A stretch of 64,000 nucleotides of DNA from Glaciecola sp965660625 (GCA_965660625.1 CBFIAR010000009.1:62001-126000), one strand, 5' to 3'; counted from the stretch's first letter, positions 43,999 through 54,098 are shown. The notes: generated by a model from the letters alone, not told the origin. Numbers and translations are program-made.

Positions 43999-46900
43999 GT
44001 GAACCCAAAAGTCACAATAGCCGTTTCGGCAGCATTGATGACAATGTCTATGCACTCAGCAGCAGTTGATTTGAGTGGGGCTGCGAACAGCAGTTTCGAC
44101 GTTGACGTTAATACAATAGAAGCACTACAAGCGATTTCTGTAAATAAGAATAACAACACTAAAGTTGTTACTAAGCAGAAATTTATCCCAGAAAAAGGTT
44201 TAGAAAATAAAGAATATATCTACATTGTTCATTTGGAAAATGATTCAATCGCAATGTACGATGGGGGTGTTCAAGGTCTTGAATCGACTAACCCTCATAA
44301 AAAATTCACAAGTTTAGATGGTGCTAAACGATCGAAAGGCGGGCAGAAGCTTGACGTATCAGCTCCCGCAGTTGTGGCATACAAATCATTTTTGGAAAGC
44401 AAGCAAAGCGCGTTGCTTACAAAAGTTGCAGAAGTTGCCGGTAGCTCTAAAGTTGTCGCTTCGTATAAATACGCGTTGAACGGGGTTGCGATTCGCATGA
44501 TGCCGGCAGAAGCGGAAGCGGTGTCTCGCTTACCGGGTGTGAAACGTGTTGAACGCGACCAAGTATTTACTGTTGATACAGATACAGGCCCAACATTAAT
44601 TGGCGCGCCTAAGGTTTGGGACGGCACCGCAACTGATAGTGGCGTTGGCGCTTACGGCGAGGGTATAGTCGTTGGTATTATTGATAGCGGTATCAACACT
44701 GATCACCGTTCATTTGCTGATATTTCAGACGATGGTTTTGATCACACTAACCCATTAGGCACAGGTGTTTATTTAGGTGATTGTGACGGAGAGTTTGCAG
44801 CCTTATGTAATGATAAATTGATCGGTGTTTATTCTTACCCGGTTATTACTGGCACCTATGACGATACCGATGTATTCCCTGTAGATTTACCAAAAAATGG
44901 TGAAGATTACGGCGGTCACGGCACGCACGTTGCAGNNNNNNNNNNNNNNNNNNNNNNNNNNNNNNNNNNNNNNNNNNNNNNNNNNNNNNNNNNNNNNNNN
45001 NNNNNNNNNNNNNNNNNNNNNNNNNNNNNNNNAAGTACAGCGGTTGGTAACCTATTATTAAATGTTCCTGAATCACTGCCAGAAAGTGGCGCTGTAGAAA
45101 GCTCAGGTATCGAAACTGGTTTCGTTTATGATCGCATTTCTGGTGTAGCTCCTCGTGCTAACGTGATTTCATATCAAGTTTGTTGGGGTGGACGCAGCGA
45201 CGCTGGTGATACTTACGGCGATTGTACAGGTGCAGCAATCAGTGCAGCTATTGAAGATGCGATTATCGACCAAGTAGACGTCGTTAACTATTCTATCAGC
45301 GGCGGCGGCTTCTCTTGGGGCAGTTCAACTGAATTGGCATTCCTAGCGGCACGAAATGCCGGTATTTTTGTGGCGACTTCTGCTGGTAACGGTGGCCCTG
45401 GTGTTTCAACTACATCAAAACATGCTCCTTGGTATACTGCTGTTGCCGCTGCAGAGCATGGTCGTGAAATAAACTATGATAAAGAAATCGGTGAGTTCAC
45501 TGGCGGTGATACTGCTTTGGAACCGATCATGGGTGTTTCAAATTCAGGTGGCATTACGGCAAGCATCGTTTATGCGGGTGATTATACCAATGCAAACGAT
45601 CCTGATGGCGATCCTGCTCAGTGTTTACAACCATTCCCTGATAATACATTCAGCGGTGAAATTGTTGTTTGCGATCGTGGTGCGATAGCGCGTGTTGACA
45701 AAGCCGTCAATGCGGCTGCCGGCGGTGCAGGTGGCTTAGTGCTAGCAAACGTTGCAGGAGGTGCTGACAGCTTAAACTCAGATCTGTACGTTATTCCTGG
45801 GATCCACGTGAGCTCAACAGACGGAGATGCTATAAAAACATGGTTGGCTTCTGGTGAAAACCACATGGCAACAATAACCGCTTCAACAGGCGTTCAGAGT
45901 ATTAACGAAGCTCGTATTGATGTATTGGCTAGCTTCTCTTCTAAGGGACCTGGTACAACCATTTCTACACTCACACCGACCATCACTGGCCCTGGTGTAA
46001 ACATCTACGCTGCTTATGCTGATCAACAGTTTGGTCACGATGGTCATACACCGGCAGCGGGTGATTTCAGCTACTTATCTGGTACTTCAATGAGTTCACC
46101 GCATTTAGCCGGTGCTGCTGCATTGGTTAAAAGTGCACAGCCAACATGGACAGCCGATAACATTCGCTCAGCACTTGCGATGACTGCAACACCAACTGTT
46201 AAGAAAGAAGATGGTGTGACTGCAGGCGACTGGTTTGACATGGGTTCAGGTCGTGTTCAAGTGGATGTAGCGGTGAAAGCTGGTTTAGTCATGGACGAAA
46301 CTGCTGCAAATTACGAAGAAGCTAATCCAAACATTGGCGGTGAGCCTCGTTCATTGAACTTACCAAGTATTACTGACAATAACTGTGTTGGTTCATGTAC
46401 TTGGACAAGAACAGTAACAGCAACTAAAGATGGCTCATGGTCAGTAGACGGTGCATCTATCCTTGGTGATTTAGGTATTACTGTAACGCCAGCAACGTTC
46501 GATTTAACTGCTGGTCAATCTCAAGAAGTAACCGTAGCGATTGATGCGTTTAACTCTCCTAGTGATGTTTATTCATTCGGTATTGTTAACTTCACTTCTG
46601 CTAGCTCGCCAGACTTACATTGGCCTGTTTCAGTAGTTGCCTCAAACGGGACAGTGCCTGAGTCGGTAACTGCAACTGCAAAACGTAACCAAGATTCATT
46701 CGTTCTTAAGGACATTTTAGCCGTTGAAATCTCAGAGTTTACTGCAACTTCTTATGGTCTTACAAAAGCCACTGTCGTTGAAGGTTCGGTTGCTCAAGAT
46801 TCTGATAACTCAGACTTCTTAGATGACTTAACTGACGGTTTGTTTATTGCGACTGCAGAGGTACCAGAAGGTGCTAAGCGCTTAGTGGTAACGACTTCTG

Positions 46901-48966
46901 ATTCTACTTCACCAGACTTAGACCTATTTGTAGTTATTGATGCAAATGGTGACGGTATACCAACTTCTGATGAAGTAGTGGGAGCCGCTGCTACAGCTTC
47001 TGCTAGTGAAAGAGTAGACATTGAGCTACCAGCCGCTGGTATGTACTGGATGATCGTTCAGAACTGGGCTGCATCAGCTGAAGATGCAACTGATACCTTT
47101 AACCTCAACTATGCTGTGGTTGATGGTGAAGTAGGTACTAACCTTTCTATTGATGCACCTAGTGCAATCTCTCAGCTAACTCCATTTGATATTCGAATGA
47201 CTTATGATTTAGTTGATGGCGCGGAAGGCGACCTATACTTTGGCGCAATGGATTTAGGCACATCAGCTGAAAACGCTGGAAACCTTGGTTTGATTGCTGT
47301 TGATGTGGTGCGAGGTCAAGACGATGTGCGTGTAACGGCTCCTTCGTTAGACAGACTAGAACCTGGCGATTCTCTTGAGTTTTCAGTTGAAGTTGATGCT
47401 AACTTTACGAATGAAGACAGAGACTATGAAGTTTCGTTAACGTTGCCTGAGGGCGTTACACTTGATGAGAGCAGCACTGATGCTGTTGTTGATGGTGATA
47501 CACTAACTTGGACCTTGACTCAGCCTTCACTATTCGGAGCTGAACCAACCTATGGAGTCACTACTAATGGTGCCACTCCTCAGTGTAGAACTCCATTTAC
47601 AGGTGGTGGTGCTGTTGATATTTCAGGTCTAGCTCTTGATCCCGATATTGACGGTGATTCTGTAGCAGCTGCATATTCAAACCCGTTGAGCTTCCTTGGT
47701 TCAGTATATAATGGTTTTGTTATTACAGAAGACGGTTTCCTTACTTTAGGTCAAGATGTTGGAAGTACTCCGTTTATCAACCAATTATTGCCAAATGATG
47801 CTGCACCAAACGCGGTAATAGCTCCTCTATGGCGTGATATGGTCGCAGATATTGCTAATGGAAGTGGTGTGCGCGTTGCGCAAGCTGGGGGCGGAGTTGT
47901 CGTGATTGCTGATTGGAGTAATATGGCACCATACGACGATGTAGCCGACAGATCTAGTTTCCAAGTTATCGTGGATAATAGAGGTATCTTGGAAATACCA
48001 AACTTAGTATTTGCTTACACTGGTATGGTCCATGCTACAGCTGATTCCTTACCTACTACTATTGGTTATGAAAATGCGGACGGAACTGCTGGTGTTACTA
48101 CTCATTACGTTCCGTGGTATACATCCGATAACGATCCAATTGGTGATATCGCAGCAGATGCTGTAGACGGCACTTTAATTTGCTTCTTCTTACAGCCAAT
48201 TGCTGACGCACCTACCCAGCTTTCATTCACCGTCACGGTTGATGAAGACAACGCAGGCGGTCCAATCCAAATGCTAGCCATGTCTTCAGTGACTAACATT
48301 CCTGGTACAGCAACTGTTGCATCAGAAGTATATGGCGATGTTCAGGTTGAAGGCGCTCCACAACCTACAATAGCAGGCGAAACTGTTGCTACTTTAGAAG
48401 TAACAGAACTGCGTGAACTATTACTACCAGGTGTTGTTGTTGAGCCAAATGGCGATGCAGTTGATATTCTTTGGGTGCAGGTATCAGGTCCTGCAGCAGT
48501 TATCGCCGGAAATGGTCTTGCAGAAGCTAAGTTAATTGCTCCAGAAGTAACCGAAGACTCTGTCGTGGTTCTTGAAATGAGAGCAACAGACAGTAATGGT
48601 AATTTAAGCAAGGCTACTGCGAACGTTACGATCAAAAATAACCTTGCTCCATCGCTAAGAGTTAGCGCACCAGCAAGAATTAAAGAAGGTCTAACAATCA
48701 ACGTAAGCGCTTCAGCCACAGATCCTGAAGGTGACACTGTCACTTACACAATCAATGGTGTACCGGGCAGCAGCTTCTCTACAGAAGCGCCAAGTACTGG
48801 TGATGAAACTAAAGTGACGTTCACTGTTGTTGCTACTGATGGTTTAAACACCGTAGAGCAAACAGTGACAGTGACTGTGTTTAACACGAAGGATGGCGGT
48901 AGCACAGGTTGGATCGCGCTATTGTTATTGCCTTTAGTGTGGTTACGCAGAAGAAAAATGCACTAA
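43999..48966 (+). CDS. Large secreted S8 (subtilisin) protease with PA domain and GlyGly-CTERM tail
   Basis: The protein is about 1655 residues, interrupted by an assembly gap. It has a signal peptide (VTIAVSAALMTMSMHSAA) and an I9-type propeptide. The S8 domain has Asp in VGIIDSGIN (nt 44683), His in GGHGTHVA (nt 44917) and Ser in GTSMSSPHLAGA (nt 46087). A PA insert lies between them (VVCDRGAIARVDKAV), followed by Fn3-like and pre-peptidase-type beta domains. The end is a GlyGly-CTERM signal: GGSTGW, a hydrophobic helix and RRRK, normally cut by rhombosortase after type II secretion. I prefer the GTG at 43999 because GGAGG lies 8 bases before it; an ATG at 43984 overlaps that ribosome site. 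Confidence 0.9.
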   Translation: MNPKVTIAVSAALMTMSMHSAAVDLSGAANSSFDVDVNTIEALQAISVNKNNNTKVVTKQKFIPEKGLENKEYIYIVHLENDSIAMYDGGVQGLESTNPHKKFTSLDGAKRSKGGQKLDVSAPAVVAYKSFLESKQSALLTKVAEVAGSSKVVASYKYALNGVAIRMMPAEAEAVSRLPGVKRVERDQVFTVDTDTGPTLIGAPKVWDGTATDSGVGAYGEGIVVGIIDSGINTDHRSFADISDDGFDHTNPLGTGVYLGDCDGEFAALCNDKLIGVYSYPVITGTYDDTDVFPVDLPKNGEDYGGHGTHVAXXXXXXXXXXXXXXXXXXXXXXXXXXXXXXXXXSTAVGNLLLNVPESLPESGAVESSGIETGFVYDRISGVAPRANVISYQVCWGGRSDAGDTYGDCTGAAISAAIEDAIIDQVDVVNYSISGGGFSWGSSTELAFLAARNAGIFVATSAGNGGPGVSTTSKHAPWYTAVAAAEHGREINYDKEIGEFTGGDTALEPIMGVSNSGGITASIVYAGDYTNANDPDGDPAQCLQPFPDNTFSGEIVVCDRGAIARVDKAVNAAAGGAGGLVLANVAGGADSLNSDLYVIPGIHVSSTDGDAIKTWLASGENHMATITASTGVQSINEARIDVLASFSSKGPGTTISTLTPTITGPGVNIYAAYADQQFGHDGHTPAAGDFSYLSGTSMSSPHLAGAAALVKSAQPTWTADNIRSALAMTATPTVKKEDGVTAGDWFDMGSGRVQVDVAVKAGLVMDETAANYEEANPNIGGEPRSLNLPSITDNNCVGSCTWTRTVTATKDGSWSVDGASILGDLGITVTPATFDLTAGQSQEVTVAIDAFNSPSDVYSFGIVNFTSASSPDLHWPVSVVASNGTVPESVTATAKRNQDSFVLKDILAVEISEFTATSYGLTKATVVEGSVAQDSDNSDFLDDLTDGLFIATAEVPEGAKRLVVTTSDSTSPDLDLFVVIDANGDGIPTSDEVVGAAATASASERVDIELPAAGMYWMIVQNWAASAEDATDTFNLNYAVVDGEVGTNLSIDAPSAISQLTPFDIRMTYDLVDGAEGDLYFGAMDLGTSAENAGNLGLIAVDVVRGQDDVRVTAPSLDRLEPGDSLEFSVEVDANFTNEDRDYEVSLTLPEGVTLDESSTDAVVDGDTLTWTLTQPSLFGAEPTYGVTTNGATPQCRTPFTGGGAVDISGLALDPDIDGDSVAAAYSNPLSFLGSVYNGFVITEDGFLTLGQDVGSTPFINQLLPNDAAPNAVIAPLWRDMVADIANGSGVRVAQAGGGVVVIADWSNMAPYDDVADRSSFQVIVDNRGILEIPNLVFAYTGMVHATADSLPTTIGYENADGTAGVTTHYVPWYTSDNDPIGDIAADAVDGTLICFFLQPIADAPTQLSFTVTVDEDNAGGPIQMLAMSSVTNIPGTATVASEVYGDVQVEGAPQPTIAGETVATLEVTELRELLLPGVVVEPNGDAVDILWVQVSGPAAVIAGNGLAEAKLIAPEVTEDSVVVLEMRATDSNGNLSKATANVTIKNNLAPSLRVSAPARIKEGLTINVSASATDPEGDTVTYTINGVPGSSFSTEAPSTGDETKVTFTVVATDGLNTVEQTVTVTVFNTKDGGSTGWIALLLLPLVWLRRRKMH
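44936..45032. other. Assembly gap of 97 N
   Basis: 97 unknown bases fall directly after the catalytic-His motif of the large subtilase. The reading frame is the same on both sides, so the gap size is consistent with an intact gene, but about 33 residues are missing from view. Confidence 1.
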
Positions 48967-49026
48967 TCTGATGAGTGAAAATGCAGTGGGTAGTTGAGAA
49001 ATATTCTCTCCTACCAACTGAATGCT

Positions 49027-49067
49027 AAGGCCTGATTTCGGTATTGTACTGAACTCAGGCCTTTTTT
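49027..49067 (+). terminator. Intrinsic terminator of the large subtilase gene
   Basis: AAGGCCTGA (49027-49035) pairs perfectly with TCAGGCCTT (49055-49063), and the T-run continues to 49067. It begins 61 bases after the stop codon. Confidence 0.9.
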
Positions 49068-49234
49068 ATGGGACGGTTATTTGAACCCTTAGCCCGAGGC
49101 TTGCAAATTAGAACCTCCCATTTAGAATTCGGTATTCAAGGGGAACAGCAGATAAATACAAGTCTTAAATGAGGCAAGATTAAATTCAGGTGCTGACGAA
49201 GCGTGAACACGCTATGTTTAACTCCTCAGGTATA

Positions 49235-49272
49235 AAAAATGCCGCAATCACGTTAAATGATGCAGCATTTTT
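49235..49272. terminator. Hairpin with A and T flanks, probable terminator for katG
   Basis: AAAAATGC (49235-49242) pairs with GCATTTTT (49265-49272). After one mismatch, a GCA/TGC step extends the stem. The A-rich left and T-rich right sides give a U-tract in either direction. It lies about 110 bases beyond the katG stop on the minus strand. Confidence 0.5.
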
Positions 49273-49385
49273 AAATTTTCTAGATAAAAGCAGTGTTAGT
49301 GTAAGCGTAACATATGTCTAAACACTATTGCTGCAACTAGGGAACCGCCAATACCAGTCGAGGGCATTTGACGTTCTCACTCATA

Positions 49386-51653
49386 CTACCTATCAGCATT
49401 CATGACTTTAACCCAAGAGGCGACAAAGTCATTTACAAACTTCTCTTTCGATGTGTCAAAAGCATAGACTTCGGATACCGCGCGTAACTCTGAATTAGAT
49501 CCAAAAATTAGATCAACAGAGGTGGCAGTCCACTTTCTCTCGCCTGTTTTGCGATCAAGACCTTCATACACACCTTCCTCGGCAGATTTCTGCCAAACCG
49601 TCGACATATCTAGCAAATTGACGAAAAAGTCATTGCTCAAAGTGCCCGGCTTAGTCGTCAATACACCATGCTTTGCACCACCATGGTTAGCATTCAGTGC
49701 GCGCATGCCGCCAACTAAAACCGTCATTTCAGGTACAGACAGATTCAACTGATCGGCTTTATCAACAAGCATTTCAGTAGGTGGCTTATAGCTTTCTTTT
49801 ACGTCAAAGTAGTTACGGAAACCATCTGCGCTTAGCTCTAACAGCGAAAATGAATTAACGTCTGTTTGCTCTTGCGTTGCATCACCACGACCAGGAGTAA
49901 AAGGTACCGTAACGTCGTAACCCGCATCCTTTGCTGCTTTTTCTATAGCGGCTGCGCCACCAAGAACGATAAGGTCTGCAAGCGACACATTATCATTATT
50001 GAAGAAACCACCGTTTGTGTCTCGTTGAATCTCTTTAAGTACCTTAATCACTTTCGCGGCTTCAGCAGGATTGTTAACTGCCCAATCTTTCTGCGGTGCC
50101 AATGCTAAGCGAGCACCGTTTGCGCCGCCGCGCATATCTGAATGACGATAACTTACTGCTGACGCCCATGCTGTTCTTACCAGCTCAGGGATAGTTAGCC
50201 CAGAATCAAGGATTTTGGCCTTTAACTTAGCAACGTCGTCTGCATCAATCGTTGATATCGTGTCATCGGCAATAGGATCTTGCCAGATTTTGATATCTTC
50301 AGGTACTTCGTTACCTAAGAAGTTTCTTCTTGGTCCCATGTCTCTATGAGTGAGTTTGTACCATGCTTTTGCAAAGGCGAGTTGATACTCTTTTGGATCT
50401 GCGAGGAAACGCTCCGCAATTTTTCTGTATTCAGGATCAAACTTTAGCGCTAAATCTGCAGTTGTCATGACCGGAGCATTAAACTTACCCTTGATATGCG
50501 CATCTGGCACTGCATTACTCAGTGATTGATCAGTAGGTTTCCATTGAATCGCACCGGCAGGACTGCGTGTCTGCTCCCATTCGAAATTCAACAGATTGCT
50601 CAGGTACAATGACGTCCAACGTGTTGGTGCCTGAGTCCAAGCGCCTTCTAAGCCGCTCGTTGTTGTATCTTCTGAGTGTCCTTTACCACATTTATTTTTC
50701 CAGCCTAAGCCTTGCTCTTCAATGCCTGCAGCAGCTGGCTCTGGACCTAAGCAATCCGCTGGCTTACGTGCGCCATGCATTTTACCAAATGTGTGCCCGC
50801 CAGCGATTAATGCAAGTGTTTCTTCGTCATTCATTGCCATGCGCTGAAACGCAACTCGAATGTTCTTAGCTGAACCAATGGGATCCGGTACTCCCCTAGG
50901 GCCTTCTGGGTTTACATAGATTAGACCCATGTGAGTAGCCCCTAGAGGACGCTGCAGCTTGCCTTCACGATCTTCACGATCGCTTGCTAACATCTCAATT
51001 TCAGGACCCCAGTATACTAAATCGGGTTCCCAGTCGTCTGCACGACCGCCAGCAAAGCCATAGGTGTCAAAGCCCATGTTTTCTAACGCAACGTTGCCTG
51101 CTAGAACCATCAAGTCTGACCATGAGAGAGCTTCGCCATACTTCATTTTAATTGGCCATAATAATCTGCGAGCTTTGTCTAAGTTGCCGTTATCTGGCCA
51201 GCTGTTTAGCGGTTCAAAACGCTGTTGACCGCCACCCGCACCGCCGCGGCCGTCAAGTGTTCTATATGTGCCGGCGCTGTGCCATGTCATACGAATAAAA
51301 AATGGACCATAGTTGCCAAAATCCGCTGGCCACCAGTCTTGTGAAGTGGTTAGGAGAGTATTGATATCTTTTTTTGCAGCAGCTAAGTCGAGCTTACTGA
51401 ATGCGTCTGCATAGTTGAAATCAGCACCATAAGGATTTGATCGACTATCGTGGTCTCTCAGCGCAGAGAGATTTAACTGTTCAGGCCACCAAAATTGATT
51501 TGTTTTTGCCTGATTGACTTGCGCCACACCTGAGCCCATCGGGCCTTTTGGTTTACTTATCTCGGCAGTCTCTGCCAAAACAGCACCCGACATCATCAAT
51601 AAACTCACTATTCCTGCAATGCGAGTTTTGGAAAAAAATTTTTTCTTATTCAT
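49386..51653 (-). CDS. katG: Catalase-peroxidase KatG with an export signal
   Basis: KatG is a bifunctional haem enzyme removing hydrogen peroxide. From the ATG at 51653 it has 755 residues. A clear Sec signal comes first (KKKFFSKTRIAGIVSLLMMS, cut likely after AVLA at residue 27), so this is a periplasmic form like KatP. The distal pocket is intact: Arg121, Trp124 and His125 in RMTWHSAGTYR. The Tyr of the Met-Tyr-Trp crosslink is in MGLIYVNPEGP and the proximal His in IAGGHTFGKMHG. The duplicated C-terminal peroxidase-like domain is present. The frame extends to 51713, but those residues would spoil the signal peptide. Confidence 0.96.
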   Translation of the reverse strand: MNKKKFFSKTRIAGIVSLLMMSGAVLAETAEISKPKGPMGSGVAQVNQAKTNQFWWPEQLNLSALRDHDSRSNPYGADFNYADAFSKLDLAAAKKDINTLLTTSQDWWPADFGNYGPFFIRMTWHSAGTYRTLDGRGGAGGGQQRFEPLNSWPDNGNLDKARRLLWPIKMKYGEALSWSDLMVLAGNVALENMGFDTYGFAGGRADDWEPDLVYWGPEIEMLASDREDREGKLQRPLGATHMGLIYVNPEGPRGVPDPIGSAKNIRVAFQRMAMNDEETLALIAGGHTFGKMHGARKPADCLGPEPAAAGIEEQGLGWKNKCGKGHSEDTTTSGLEGAWTQAPTRWTSLYLSNLLNFEWEQTRSPAGAIQWKPTDQSLSNAVPDAHIKGKFNAPVMTTADLALKFDPEYRKIAERFLADPKEYQLAFAKAWYKLTHRDMGPRRNFLGNEVPEDIKIWQDPIADDTISTIDADDVAKLKAKILDSGLTIPELVRTAWASAVSYRHSDMRGGANGARLALAPQKDWAVNNPAEAAKVIKVLKEIQRDTNGGFFNNDNVSLADLIVLGGAAAIEKAAKDAGYDVTVPFTPGRGDATQEQTDVNSFSLLELSADGFRNYFDVKESYKPPTEMLVDKADQLNLSVPEMTVLVGGMRALNANHGGAKHGVLTTKPGTLSNDFFVNLLDMSTVWQKSAEEGVYEGLDRKTGERKWTATSVDLIFGSNSELRAVSEVYAFDTSKEKFVNDFVASWVKVMNADR

Positions 51654-51700
51654 CTTCCATATCCTTAATTCAACTAATAAGCGAATGGCGAGCAGCATAG

Positions 51701-51724
51701 ATAGGTAATACAACTTTTACCTAT
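51701..51724. promoter_or_regulatory. Inverted repeat upstream of katG
   Basis: ATAGGTAA and TTACCTAT form a perfect 8-bp dyad with an 8-base spacer, 48-71 bases upstream of the katG start. It could be an operator or a leader hairpin. It does not clearly match an OxyR site. Confidence 0.35.
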
Positions 51725-51935
51725 TTACTATGCAGGCTCGCGGCCAAAACGAAAATTTCGTTCATCCTTAAAGTATAGACCTGAATTTTTATATTTGGAG
51801 TGAATAAAAGCGATTGATGTAATCGAAAAATTTATGCTAGGAAAGCCCTAGAATAAGCCACCTTTTAGACCAGTGGCTCGCGCAACGATGTGTGATCGAT
51901 TTCATCCAGATAGCTCGCTATATTGCATCTTAACG

Positions 51936-52181
51936 TTAAGGAATGCGAGTATCCATAGAACGAAACTTTGCAGCGCTAATAATCGACCAGATGTGCGCAA
52001 TTGCGCCGACAGGCCACATGAATATTAGAATAACAGTTGCTGACAGAGCATAGCTACCCATGGCAACAAGGAAGAAAGCTAGCGCGGCTAGTATTCTTCC
52101 TTGGACTAACTGACCCAATCCGGGAATAAAAAATGAGCAAATTGCGGCGATTACGTTACCGCCCGATCCTTGTCCTGACAT
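51936..52181 (-). CDS. Small membrane protein with PGLGQ motif
   Basis: The 81-residue protein has a polar glycine-rich start (SGQGSGGN), then two or three hydrophobic segments: VIAAICSFFIPGLGQLVQG, ILAALAFFLVAMGSYALS, and VILIFMWPVGAIAHIWSI. FxPGLGQ followed by a glycine turn is seen in small TM2-like bacterial membrane proteins. Function is unknown. It is on the minus strand upstream of katG, 282 bp from the katG start. Confidence 0.7.
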   Translation of the reverse strand: MSGQGSGGNVIAAICSFFIPGLGQLVQGRILAALAFFLVAMGSYALSATVILIFMWPVGAIAHIWSIISAAKFRSMDTRIP

Positions 52182-52520
52182 GTGTCCTCACTTATGAGCT
52201 CCGCTAAAGGAGCATGAAATTATTAGTACCGCGCTTAACTTATTAGAAATAGCTTAATTGCACAAGGATATCAGTCGATTAGATTGTTAAAAGTTGTTAC
52301 AAAGGAGCCTGACAACGCTGTCAATGAACGATAATTTCCTGTTAGGGAACTCAAAGATAAATTAACTTCCCCTTCTTTTGCAGGGCACGAGGTGTAGGGT
52401 AATCAGAAAAAGCGCAAATAAAGTGTGGACTCCGTCACATGATTACACAACAATCGTTCGAGAAAGGTGTTTGGTCAAAAAGATGGCTGACAATAAATAA
52501 AAATATCGGAATATCATGTG
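52182..52520. other. Intergenic region between divergent small membrane protein and amidase genes
   Basis: This 339-bp stretch must contain the two outward promoters. I see no hairpin, repeat or small gene that I can support. Confidence 0.5.
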
Positions 52521-54056
52521 ATGGAATTCAAAAATAAAAGTGCCGTCGAGCTTGTTGGTTTGCTAAGTTGTGGTGACGTGAGCAGCGTTGAACTAACTCG
52601 TTATTTTATCCAGCAAATAGAGCAAAATAATCCTAATTTAAATGCGCTGGTTGTCCCTACTTTTGAGAGCGCTCTTAAGCAAGCTGTATTAGCGGATGAT
52701 GCATACAAACAAGGCAACCGACTGGGTTTATTGCATGGCTTGCCCATTACAATAAAAGAGTGTTTCGATTTAGTTGGCACGCCAAGTACTTTTGGCCTAT
52801 TAAACCGCCGCGATAATTATCCTGATAAAAACGACATATATGTACAAAGTCTATTAGATGAGGGTGCGGTAATATTGGGTAAATCGAATGTGTCACAGTT
52901 ACTTTCATTTACAGAGTCTGAAAACCCGGTCTACGGCAGAACAAATCATGCACATAATCAGGCTTTCTCTTGCGGTGGCAGTAGCGGTGGAGAAGGTGTA
53001 TTAATAGGGCAAGGCTTATCGCCACTGGGCATTGGGACAGACATTGGTGGTAGTATAAGGATCCCTGCAGCGGTAAACGGTGCTTGTGGTATTAAACCCA
53101 CGATGGGCACATTGAAAGATTGCACGAGGTTTAGTCCAATCCAAGATAAACTCCCTGTTGCTTCATGCGCAGGCCCCATTGCTCAAGATGCTGCCTCGTT
53201 GAAATTGGCATTGGATATAATGCAAAAAGCAGCTAGTCAACGTTGGGATGTTTTGCCGTTCAAGAGTTTTACAAACCTTGATGTCGCCAGTTTAAAAGTA
53301 GGATTCTATTTCGACGATGATTTATTTCCCGTTAGTCAACCAGTGCGTGAAGCGGTTGAACAAACAATTGATAAACTTAGAGCGCTAAACGTGAGCGTGA
53401 CAGAGTTTCATCCTCCTAATTTGAAAACAGCTGAAAGCATTTTTTATCGCTCTATTTCAATAAATAATGGTGAATACATTCTTGAACCACTAGATAAAGA
53501 TAAACCTGCTATGCAAATAAGTAAGCTTACTATGCTGATGAAAGCACCTACTTTTTTGCGCAAAGTTATACAAAAATTACTGATGTTGTGTGGTCAAAAA
53601 CAACAAGCTCGAATAATGCAATATCTTGCAGTGACGACCTTGCTTGAGAGAGATACTTTAGAGCAAGAAAGAAAGGCGTATTCTGACCAATATATTGCTG
53701 CCATGGACAAATCCTCTATCGGTAAGCTAGACGCCATTATTCACCCAATGAGTGCTGTACCTGCATATTTGCATGGGGCTTTTGAAAAGATGGGCTTAGC
53801 AGGCACGTATAGCTTAGTTCATAACGTGACAGGATTTCCTGCTGGTGTGGCAAACGTTGCAACTGTAAATGAGAAAAAAGTAGAAGTGACTGGTAGCTCC
53901 ATTGATTTGGCAATTTTAAGTGCACAAAAATGCGTCGCTGATTCTAAAGGGATGCCGTTGAGTGTTCAAATTGCAGCGAGACATAATCAAGAGCATGTTG
54001 TACTGGCCTTGATTGATGTTTTACACAACAAACCAGCTGCACTTTTAAAAGTTTAA
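52521..54056 (+). CDS. Amidase-signature family amidohydrolase
   Basis: The 511-residue enzyme has the Ser-cisSer-Lys triad of the amidase-signature family: Lys79 in LPITIKECF, Ser154 in CGGSSGGEG, and nucleophile Ser178 in GTDIGGSIRIPA. The Lys-to-Ser distance (99) and the Ser-to-Ser distance (24) equal those of mammalian fatty acid amide hydrolase (142, 217, 241), and the GGEG and KECF sequences also resemble that branch. No GatB or GatC lies nearby, so it is not GatA. A GTG at 52518 directly precedes the ATG. The substrate is unknown. Confidence 0.88.
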   Translation: MEFKNKSAVELVGLLSCGDVSSVELTRYFIQQIEQNNPNLNALVVPTFESALKQAVLADDAYKQGNRLGLLHGLPITIKECFDLVGTPSTFGLLNRRDNYPDKNDIYVQSLLDEGAVILGKSNVSQLLSFTESENPVYGRTNHAHNQAFSCGGSSGGEGVLIGQGLSPLGIGTDIGGSIRIPAAVNGACGIKPTMGTLKDCTRFSPIQDKLPVASCAGPIAQDAASLKLALDIMQKAASQRWDVLPFKSFTNLDVASLKVGFYFDDDLFPVSQPVREAVEQTIDKLRALNVSVTEFHPPNLKTAESIFYRSISINNGEYILEPLDKDKPAMQISKLTMLMKAPTFLRKVIQKLLMLCGQKQQARIMQYLAVTTLLERDTLEQERKAYSDQYIAAMDKSSIGKLDAIIHPMSAVPAYLHGAFEKMGLAGTYSLVHNVTGFPAGVANVATVNEKKVEVTGSSIDLAILSAQKCVADSKGMPLSVQIAARHNQEHVVLALIDVLHNKPAALLKV

Positions 54057-54098
54057 GCGAGTTTTCATAAGGTATAATCAGCGTTGCAAATTGATAAC

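Larger units (their letters stand above)
48967..49385. other. Intergenic region between the large subtilase and katG
   Basis: This 419-bp convergent space contains a strong terminator for the subtilase gene and a second A/T-flanked hairpin, both listed separately. I see no gene in the rest. Confidence 0.6.

Noticed and set aside
44936..45032. Frameshift or pseudogene in the large subtilase
   Set aside because: The frame is preserved across the N run and all three catalytic motifs are present.
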